A model generated the notes under the pieces. That model had not been told where the DNA came from, did no database searches, and saw nothing but the letters and a program-made list of their open reading frames with translations. DNA of 10,720 bases. Origin: Phoronis pallida. Taxonomy: Eukaryota; Phoronida; Phoronidae. The stretch lies in the NCBI GenBank assembly GCA_028565715.1, contig JAOXYC010228459.1, positions 1 through 10,720 of the forward strand. Direction: 5' to 3'. Below are positions 1-9,900 of this stretch, in pieces (positions within the stretch are counted from its first letter, which is position 1; every line of letters begins with the position of its first letter). A program made the position numbers and the translations under genes.

Positions 1-405
1 AGTAGCCAGGGAGGCCCAAACTTCTTATCATGTTGGTTAATCATCTCAAGTTTGCCAAATCTTTCAACGATGAATTGAGTAAATCACTGCGCTATTTTTG
101 ATTGGAATCTTTATTTAACTGATTTTTGATTCACAGCTCGTTCCAGTCAGCTATAAATCTGACATACACTATAAATGGAGCTCTTTTACATTGGTTAGCA
201 TACACTTATAATGTGATGAGCCACAGTGATACATGTACAAGGTAAACTAACTAAACAGCAGTTCACATTCATTCATTACACATACACACTGAAACACTGC
301 GGCAGATATCATGTCGGTATTTTATGTAAAAAAACTTTCATCAATTAATGTCAAATCTAGTAAAATAAGTTGTCGAGGACTGGTAAATAAAATGATAAAA
401 TAAAT
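1..405. other. downstream flank, no gene seen
   Basis: AT-rich sequence with no convincing ORF, splice-bounded exon or RNA gene on either strand. It lies beyond the likely 3' end of the HMMR-like gene. Confidence 0.5.
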
Positions 406-551
406 AAAACACCTTGTCCCCGGTTAAAAATATATTAAAATCACTACACTAGCTTTCGGATCTTGCATATGCTTTTCACCCGACGAAGGACAAGATCCGA
501 AAGCTAGTGTATAGTGATTTTAATATATTTTTAACCGGTACAAGGTGTTTT
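406..551. repeat. near-perfect 60-bp foldback with hammerhead-like loop edge
   Basis: Two arms, 406-465 and 491-551, are reverse complements except for small indels, and enclose a 25-nt loop. The right half reads CCGACGA at 480-486, then a small GGA/TCC stem, then GAAA at 499-502. This resembles the hammerhead ribozyme core CUGANGA...GAAA known from Penelope-like element ends, with one substitution in the first box. It lies about 390 nt past the HMMR stop codon. The high arm identity indicates a young or maintained palindrome. Confidence 0.75.
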
Positions 552-665
552 AATTATTTTGTCAAATCTAGGATTGATATATGATGGTGGACAAATTATT
601 TGAACTTTAACTGCAGAAAGAAAATTATGTAGTTAAACTCATACAGTGCAGCTTATGAACGTAGA

Positions 666-671
666 TTTATT
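666..671 (-). terminator. candidate polyadenylation signal AATAAA
   Basis: A minus-strand AATAAA lies about 270 nt after the stop codon of the HMMR-like gene. A variant ATTAAA at 813-818 is closer (about 125 nt) and is an alternative. No clear GU-rich downstream element separates them, so the true 3' end is unknown. Confidence 0.3.
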
Positions 672-690
672 AATTATTGAAATATGACGT

Positions 691-775
691 TTCATACGTT
701 TCTTCTTCCCAAATTGACCATTTGTTATTACTACCTTCATTCTTTATCGAAAACACGGTGACCTGTCAAGCTGTT
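691..775. repeat. dispersed ~100-bp repeat, copy 1 (diverged)
   Basis: It shares TTCATNCGTTTCTT near its start and CTACCTTCATTCTTTATC further on with copies near 8307 and 10610. This is the most diverged of the three. It lies within the 3' UTR or the downstream flank. Confidence 0.6.
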
Positions 776-941
776 TCATCAAATCACATTTGCCACATGT
801 ATAGAGATTTCTTTTAATTTTTGATTCAAACAAAGAGACAGTTACTTGAAAACCTCTTGATAAGTTGCAAATTACACCTCTACCGAGTTGATATGTGTTT
901 TTTTATCAGATAAATCGATTATTGATAAATCTCTTCCCCAT

Positions 942-970
942 CTAATTCAGCCTTGGTCGTTGACGATTTC
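942..970 (-). CDS. HMMR: HMMR-like terminal coding exon w14 with stop
   Basis: 29 coding nt, entering in phase 1. The acceptor is TTTTTCTTACAG. The split glycine codon plus NRQRPRLN is followed by TAG at 942-944. The junction reads TPLKEGN, as in vertebrate HMMR. The vertebrate extension after GN is replaced here by a short basic tail. Confidence 0.9.
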
Positions 971-3900
971 CTGTAAGAAAAACATTCCAATAAAATATAG
1001 ACAGAGATCTTTGTTGGACAGATAGCGCCACTCAACTGATATTTGAGAATTTCAAAATCAAAGATACAATGATTCATGGAATCAAACTCTGACACACATG
1101 ACTGTTGAAACTTTGAAAAGAATGATCCAAAGTTCAATAAAAGTTTGCAATCTTCACACAACATTGATAATAAAGATTGATTAGGATTTTCTGAGTTTCT
1201 GGTTTTCTCCGGGAGGTTTTCTCAAGTGTCCCTTTTTACCTCTCATAGTTAAAGGCCAAGTCTCAACTGCTGAGAGTGTAATGCAATTTAGCAGTTAGTT
1301 TTATAAGTTGTTTAAACAAAGGTAGTGGAATGATGTAATGCTAACCTTCTTTCAGAGGCGTTGTGGGGACATTTTCTTTTCCATGATGGAAGGCCTTGCT
1401 AGAGTCAAACCTTGGCTTCACATCATGACTATCCATCTTCAGGATCTTGCGCTTCAGTTTTGTAGTCTCATCCCTTAGCTTATATACTTCCTACAATATC
1501 AAGTTAAACCAGAATGAAGAATTGATAAATTACAGACTTGAACATTTAAAGCTGCATTTTCAGCGGTTTATGTGTTCTTACTGGGTAAAATTTGACGAAG
1601 CTATCAAGCTTATAAAATATTCCCCATATCGACCGAACGCATATATCTGATTCATTATGCAAGGTCGAAAGCTGAAACCGGATTACATTGCATGAGCTTC
1701 AACTTGTCGCTGTCCCGATTGTTGTTATTTACACTAAAGTGAAAATAAGAAATCTGCGGTGGTTGGCATTAAATCACAAATATACGATGGATTTCCGAGA
1801 TGTTTGACTCCACTCAAAGTTCATAACTTTGTGAGGCCATTTCTGACCCAATAGAACTACCAAGTTGTGCGTCTTGTGACCTTGAAACAGCCCGAAACCG
1901 GTAATGTCCCTTTAAAAAACATGTACGGTATATGTATTTAAAATGTGTAGAGACAGCAACTTCACAATTTGCTTTCAACATGTAATTTTTCAATCCAACA
2001 CACTAACACCAGAGACGGTATATATAGAGACTATCAACTTTACAATGAATGTTGCTGTGTTGCGAGTTTTGCTTACAGCAGTGGCAGTACTTATTGGGTG
2101 ATAAGTTTCCACCTTATCATCCAACACTTGTCGCCAGTTGTGCCGGTCTGCCATAGGTAGAAAATAGAGGGGGATCGGACAACTTTGAGCTGCAAAAACT
2201 TCCAAAATAATTGACGAAATATTGCTAGAAAAATGAGTCATGTCTCCAAAAAAAACGACATAAAGCTAACCTGTTTAAGGGAGGAGTTCTCTTCTTTCAT
2301 TTTCATGACATGTCTGATTTTCTGTTTTTGATTATTATGTCCAAGTAACTTAGCATACTCCTTTCCAAGCTTGTCCATTTCATGTGTTGCATCTTGAGTC
2401 TGTCCGAGGAGAAGTCTTTTTTCTGCCTCATATGCATCAAGTTGTTCCTAGAAAATCATTTATTAAAGATACTGTCTTCTCGTTGGTCTTGATCTGGCGT
2501 CAACATTCAAATCAACAATATTATTATAAATTGAGATGGGAAAAGGATCGACTTAAGTATGTGCAAATGATATAGGCAGAGAATGACAATGCCTGCTGTT
2601 AAGATTTAAATCTGTTAGATGTATGCTTACCATGAAAGGTTCAACTTTTTCCTGGAGTTCTTCGAATTTTGTTTTCCACCTGCAGAGAAGAATGTAAAGT
2701 ATTTTAGGGAAATAGGATTCATCACATTTTTTGAGATTGGATGCAATGGTAAATGAGGCTAGTGATTGTAATTATAATTCCCTTGATAACCTACAATTTC
2801 ATTGGTTGAATGGTTGAGCCCTCTGGTGGGGAAACCCACTCATAACTTCTTGCCTATTTGTGTGCAGAATGGCGGCCGGTATAATTATGGAGTAAATCTG
2901 ATCTGTCCCCAAACGGAATAATAGACGGATTAGTGCAATTACCAACCATAACAACCCTGACCCTAGGTTGGAAATGTTTTGGTAATTTTTAGCATATTTG
3001 TTAACAGAAATTAGGTAATGATTCAGTAATTACCTCATATTTTGGTAATGATTTGGACATAACCAATTTGTTGGTAATTACCAATCTAGGGTCAGGGTAA
3101 TATGGCTGGTGTTTCTGCTACAAATGAGGTAACTTACAAGTCTAACTCTTCTAATAATTCGCTCATGTTTGGTGCTTTCTCTTGTTCAGCCTCCAGCTCT
3201 TCTTGTAATTGGTTCACCTCCCTCTGAAATTTATCGGCCTGTTTTTGCAATTTCAACTCAAGCTGTTGCTTCAACGAGGCCAATTCATTCTTATACTGGT
3301 CGATTTCATGAGCATGTGTCAGTGCTGTGTTGTGAAGCGCCTCCTGGTGTTTCGTCGATTGTTCCATCATATCATTGTGGCTCTTCGATAACACACCATC
3401 AAGCTTCTCCAGCTTTCCAGTAACAATTTCAACATTTCTGTGGAAAAGATAAATGATGTTGAGCTTCATTAAAAAAAATAATTCAGAATTTGAAAACTTT
3501 TTGGAGTGTGTCGAAGTTACTGTCTCTGTGTTGGTCCAAAATCAGCATCAAAATATAAATCAATCAGATATCTTGTGCAAAAAAAGGGTGGAAAATTTCT
3601 TGTATTTGAGTTATAAATTCAAAAAATCTGTAACAAGTGTTTTGAGAGCTTTACATTCGATAAAAAGTTGAAACCTACGCTACGTTTTATCACCCATGTC
3701 ATATTTCAGTTTGAATTTTTTGACTCAGATCCAAGTCAAGTTCAACAAGTGACTAGTTGATTTGGTTTCAAGCATTTAAAGAAACAAAATTTGGAAGTTA
3801 CTTGGGTTGCAAGGACACATCCCTTCTCAAGAAGAATATGATGAGATCATTACCTTTCAGCGGTCTCACAGAACCTTTCTGCATTTTCCTTAGCCTCTTT

Positions 3901-6900
3901 CAAGGTAACCAATTGACTATTCTGGCAATCAACGAGTGATTTCAACTGAGCAACCTCTTCAACGGTCTTATCCCTTTGCTTCTCAAGGTCAGTCAAGGTC
4001 GCCTCAACCTGGTTCAATCTATTGACTGCTGATAACCTTGATGCATTTGCAGATTTTAACTCGTCCTGTATTTGCTGAATCGCCTCGTCATGTTTGGAGG
4101 AAAGCTGATTAATATGCTCCTGGAACTTGCGAGACTGCGCCATCATGTCCGACTTATTGTTTTCCAGCACATTTTCAAGGGCAGAAAGTTTTTGTTGCAG
4201 TTGTTGCGTTTTCCTAAAATGAGTAGAAAAACATGATGAAAATTGCAAACTTAAAAAAAACATGTATCTTTCTCCTGCAAATGGTCATCTGAACAAACGG
4301 TGAAGTTAACCAGATGAGGATTTAGAAACTTTCATGTTTTTTTTTCAGACAAGTTAATCCTGATATTATTGTAAAAAGTATGTAACCGTGACAACACTGC
4401 TTTATGGTGTGTGCACCAGATCGGAATATTACATTGTATATTTTGCAATGTATACTAAGGTTACAGCTCTATATTCTGACAGCTCTTTGTTCATTTGTAC
4501 ATTTTCAGAACATAGAACCTTTTTTATTTTTCAAAAAGGTTTTATGTTTCCACAACTCTGTTTCAACAGCTGTCAGAACCTAGAGCTGTCGGAACATAGA
4601 GCAGTCCTCGTTTACCAATACCTTTCTGCCACATCTCTTAAGCCCTCTTTCTCCTCAACCTCAGCCTTCAATGTCTCAATCACAGTATGTTGCTGTTCTA
4701 GTATAGCAGAGACACGTGTCACTTCATCCATTGATGAAGTTAGTCTGGACTTAAGGTCACTCTGTACCGACTCGGATTCTTCTAACTTGAGTTTCGCTGT
4801 GTCGTAATCATCAGCCAACTCTTCAACTTCTGTCTGCTGCTTTTGAACTGCAACTGTAATAAACAAATGCAGAGTACAAAATTGGGGCATCTTTGGAAAT
4901 TTGAAAAATGTTTATGATGTTATACCAGATTGGGCCTTTTAAATTGTTTCTATCTACTCTATAAACTCGAATGACGAAATTCAATTAATTTCAAAAATGC
5001 AATGTGTTTTATTAATAAAAACAGTGTGATAATCTCCAAAAACAGGGCTATATTGAGGAGCTATTTGAAACTAGTTATGAAGCTCCTCAATATAGCAATG
5101 TGTTTTTATAGAAAATGGAATTCATTAAAGTGTGCAGCAGCGTGAGCAGTCTCAAAAAGGCAGTGTATATAACCTGGCCAAGAGAGGATTTGAATGCTTC
5201 AGTGGACTTCAATTAAATCATATTATATGCTAAAATTATATTTTAAAGCGTGCATCATATATGTATGGTTTCATGGCATATGGGGTACTAAACTGCATGT
5301 AAACAAATTTACAACAAATAAATTAAACTCACCTTTCAATTCTTTATTCTCAGAGGCCAGTTCACTGATCTTGTTCACATACTCCTTTCTCAGTTTCTCA
5401 CTCTCTCTCAAGCGTACCGCTGCGTCATCATGATCGTCAGCAATCTCTTCCACATCCTCCTCAAGTTCAGCCATCTTTCTCTCCAACTCTGACTTCTGTT
5501 TCCTAACTTTGTGCAGTTCTTTGCTAATCAGCTGGTGCTCTTTCTCTGATTCTTCAAGTTTCTGCAAGCTCTCGTCAAAATTACTCTGTAGTTCATCGTT
5601 AATATTTCTCAATTTTTCAGCAACTCCTTCCAACCTGATGACATCTGTCGCTTCCTCTTTCAGCTTCGTTTCTAGGGCGCATGCTCTTTCTTTGGTCTGG
5701 GCTAACAATTCCCCCGTCGTTTCATATTTTTCATTCACACTATCAAGAGATTCTTGGAGTCTCTCTTTCTCTCTTTCTAAATCAGCACACCTCTTGGTAG
5801 TGTTTTCAAACTCTGCCGAAATCTTTTCCACAGAACACTGATTTTCTGAAATCTGGTTTTCCAGGTCCACAATAACGTCACACTTGTCGTTTATGATTTT
5901 AACTCTTGAATCAATATCGTCCCTGAGTTTTGAAACCTCTTCACCCTGCTGCCTCAAATCCTTCTCAAGATTTTCTCTAGCATCACTCAACTGCTGAACT
6001 TGAATCTTAAATCCCTGATTCTCCTCCTGGACCTGCTGCATCTTACTCTCAGCCTCCTCCAACTGTTGTGTTCTCTCCATCAGCTGTTTCCTTGCTGAGT
6101 CATAATCGCTTTCCAGTTGCGAGCCCATTGAATTGAGCTTCAGCAGATCGGTGTGACTTTCTTTCAAGGACATCTCAAGAGTTTCAATTTGCTCATCACG
6201 TTCCTGAAGAGTTTTCACAAGTCTTTCAAATTCTTCTTTAGATTCTTCTAGTTTGCTTGAAAGAATATCCTTTTCATCCTGAAAAAGTAAACTTATGCTA
6301 ATAAAGTATACAAAATGCAACCAGGGGGCACAGCTGAAGTTCAAACACAAGAGAAATCGGAACCAGCTACCCACTAGTTTCCGTAATAATATTTAGTCAA
6401 TTTTTTTTCTATTATTTGCAAACTAATTAGTTATACATTTGATAAAGATACTCTCTGTGTTGGACCCAATCTGGCGTCAAAATGCAAATCAACTAGAAAT
6501 GTTGCGTACAAGTCCTTTGTTGAACACAACTTACTCGCACTGAGTCAAAAGAATCTGCAAAGAGGTGATTTGAAAGCCTTTGTGTCCAATTGGATCCACT
6601 CTCAAGTGCAGGTCTGGCATTTTATCAGATACAAAGCTCTCAAATCATCCTTTACAGATTTTTTTGACTCAGATGCAAGTAAGTTATGTCCAACAAAGGA
6701 CTCGTACACAAAATTTCCAGTTGATTTGCATTTTGATGACAAATTTCAACCAGCACAGAGGGAGTATCTTTAAGGATGCCAACTAACAAATTTGAATAAA
6801 TTTGCTTGCTCCGTCGCTGAGAAATAGTCTGTAAAAAGTGTCCCACTTTTTTGAGGATACCTGATATTTGCACAGATAGTTATTTTATCATGCAGTCACC

Positions 6901-9900
6901 ATCACCTTTTTATTCTACAACTATGTCAATATAGAGATTATCATCGGTTGCGATATTTGCATATTAGTGACTATGAATCTTTTCCAGCAACCATTTTTTG
7001 TCACATCACATGACCTAATTCCCTCAACATTTGCCTCAGTTGAGGGAATTAGGTCACTTGATAAGACAAAAATGTTTGCTGGAAAAGATTCATAATTATT
7101 TATAACCATGACAAGATCAAGTTAATGTTATAGGGTAGAAAGTTGCAAACCCACCTGTTCATAACTAAGCTGTGACATGAGTTCTCTGTGACTGCTGCGG
7201 TACTCAGCACAGTCATTCTGTAACTCACTGACACTGAGCTTACGTGCCCTCACTTCAGACTGGACCTGAATCTCCAGCTGGTCACGTTCTTGCTCGGCAG
7301 CAACTTAAAAATTAAAAAAAAAATTATTATTATGGTACTGATCAGATACATGGCAAATAAGATTTTTAATCAAAAACAGAAATGAAATCCTGAAGACAGA
7401 TATTTCGCAACCCAAAGCAAACAAACATAAGATTTTAAGAGAAAACTGTGAATTGTGGGGGGATACTTCAAAGCAATAAATTTATACCAAGGTGTTACCT
7501 TTTCCAAATGAGCAAACACTCAATGAATAACTAACATGTTATCTTTCAAGAAAGGACTACTCCACAGAACCAAGAGGTGATTGATAAAAATTAAGATGAA
7601 GAGGTATATGGTTGAGTCAGTGTTTAACTGTATTCACGAGTATTAGACATAGTTTACTTGTCTGAAAACAACTTGCCAAAATCCTTTACTTTGGGCTAAT
7701 TTGGTTGATAATTTTGTTGTTGATTTATAGATATCATGCACTTAAAGATACTCTCTCTGCGATGGACCCAATCTGGCGTCAAATGCAAATCAACTAGAAA
7801 TTTTATGTAAGAGTCCTATGTTGAACACAACTTACTTGCATCCGAGTAAAAAAATCATCAAAGTGGTGATTTGAAAGTTTATGTGTTCGATCAGACCCAC
7901 TCTTAGTGTAGGTCTGACTTTTTATCAGATACAAAGCACTCAAATCACCCTTACAGATTTTTTTGACTCAGATGCAAGTAAGTTATGTTCAACAAAGGAC
8001 TCGTACACAAAATTTCTAGTTTATTTGCATCTTCATGACGGATTTGAACCAACGCAGAGAGAGTATCTTTAAAGAAAAAGGTCAACCAACCAAGGTTATT
8101 CTCAACAGCATGGTATTTCTCAGTTATGGCACGTATGTTAGAATTCAACATGTCTTCGCTCTCCTGAAGCTCAGTGATTCGCTGCTTCATGCGGTCGTTA
8201 TCTGAGTAAACTGCAGTCAGCGTCTCTTCTAGTTGTTTGTACTGATCATTAATGGCAAACACTTCACCTTTGAGAGACCTGTTGATTATAAAATAAAACT
8301 TAAACTCGTTTTCATCCGTTTCTTTTACACAGTTTGATCATTTTTCATTGACCATTCTTGTTGCTACCTTCATTCTTTATCAAAAACACAGTGTTAATAC
8401 ACTACTACAATTGATCTCACTTAGATGGAGCAGTGGGTTACCAGGAAAAAGTACGTATTTGGGGAAGGATTTTTTGTTTTAGCACAACAACTCATGTATT
8501 TTCATGAAAATATCAACCACTATTAATTTTAATTTCTGCCACATATTTAAGCTGGCTTCACCCCTCCGGCACTTTTCCTGGAATAGTTCTCATGAGTTTG
8601 AGTGGCAACGTACCTTATTTTGTCATCATCGTCAAACTTTTGCAACTGCATTTCACGTATAGTTCCTTCAAGTTCATTCACTTGAGCTTGTAAAGAATCC
8701 CTGCAAAAATGAACATTATTAGAAAAACTGTTGTGAGGACAAACATTGTTTGAAAACTCATGACCTGAAAAAACTGCGTCAGCAATAGCATTTCAATCAG
8801 AAGAGTTTCAAAATTATAAGATCACTCATGGCAGACTTCAATAAAATTGACAATATGAGCTCATATCGTCAATTTAATTGAAGCATGTAAGCTGTGATTT
8901 TATAATTTTAAAACTATTGAGGATGGTCTAATAATTTGAGGACTGAAACGTCAAGTTTTATGATTGTGGTGCGCAATACTGATCGAGGATCGAATAAAGA
9001 TGCTGATATGGCCAAAAACTAATTATCTTCAAAAAGTATTTTGTTTGCTTACTTGTAAGCTGTGAGGGCTTCTGCACAGGAGTCCGAGTTAGATAGATTA
9101 GTCTGCATCAGCTCCAGGGCTTTTTCCACAGTCATGGAGTTCCTCAGCTTGCGTTCAAGATGATCAATTTTCATCTGTGTTTCACAAGCGATTTTATCCA
9201 TGTTTGCACCGAGACTCTGCAAAAATCAAGTAATCTACAATTAACTCAACTCAGTTCTTATTGATAAAACCTTGCCAATGAAGCTGATTTCAAATAAAAG
9301 GAGTTCCTATAACTAATCGAACTCTGTGAAGAACTCTCTAAATAACAAATACAACTGTATATATAGTGTTCCCCATCAAACAAATCTAAACATAGAAAAT
9401 CGGATTAGGGGTCTGGTTTGTGTGCAGCATTCTTCAAAATGAACTAAACTTATAAAGTTCCCAGCCAAAGACATGGGTTCTGAACAGTCATTGACTGTTT
9501 AACCCCTAGTATTGTTCGAAACAACAACATGTATTTTATCTATAATTTACCTTGATAGTTTCTTGAAGGTCTTTTTCTGTTGAAAGTCTTTCTTGGTCCA
9601 CCTGAAGTTTCTCACATCTGAGCTGATTACTGATGGCTAAAAATATTTAACAAAAGGCTCATCACAGGAAATTGTTAATGTAGGCTAATAATTATTAAAT
9701 AAATATGATAAATTTTTTATTATATTTTTGCATTGTTAAAGTTACTGGCTCTGTTTCGATCCGAATCAGAATGAATTGAATGCTTTGTATGGGAATTCAT
9801 GAATTCAGAAGTGTAAACAATACAGAATACCAATAATCTCTTAAATACACCCTATGCTTGGGCTAAAGTCCATCCCCAAAGCTTTTGCAATATCACAGCT

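Noticed and set aside
1990-2241. Open frames of 60-85 codons on both strands in the w12/w13 intron
   Set aside because: No splice support, no family resemblance, and they lie inside an intron bounded by well-supported exons.
2271-2679. KIF15 as the gene identity
   Set aside because: KIF15 shares the KLLGH...KQKI zipper, but the following FDxSKAFHH...KEN...TPLKEGN tail is found in HMMR and, as far as I recall, not in KIF15.
4388-4807. Plus-strand ORF of about 139 codons
   Set aside because: It is antisense to exon w8 and the intronic hairpin, and is serine-rich as expected for the reverse of a coiled-coil exon.
5509-5841. Plus-strand ORF of about 110 codons
   Set aside because: It is the antisense shadow of exon w7, with the S/F/L-rich composition typical of reversed E/K/L coding sequence.
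5333-6278. Myosin heavy chain or paramyosin rod
   Set aside because: General coiled-coil resemblance only. The exon is in frame with HMMR-specific C-terminal exons and there is no myosin motor or assembly-domain signature.
6652-6873. Minus-strand ORF across MITE copy A
   Set aside because: It is open only because the MITE arm lacks stops in that frame. The related ORF in copy B ends in similar MITE-derived sequence, and there is no protein-family signal.
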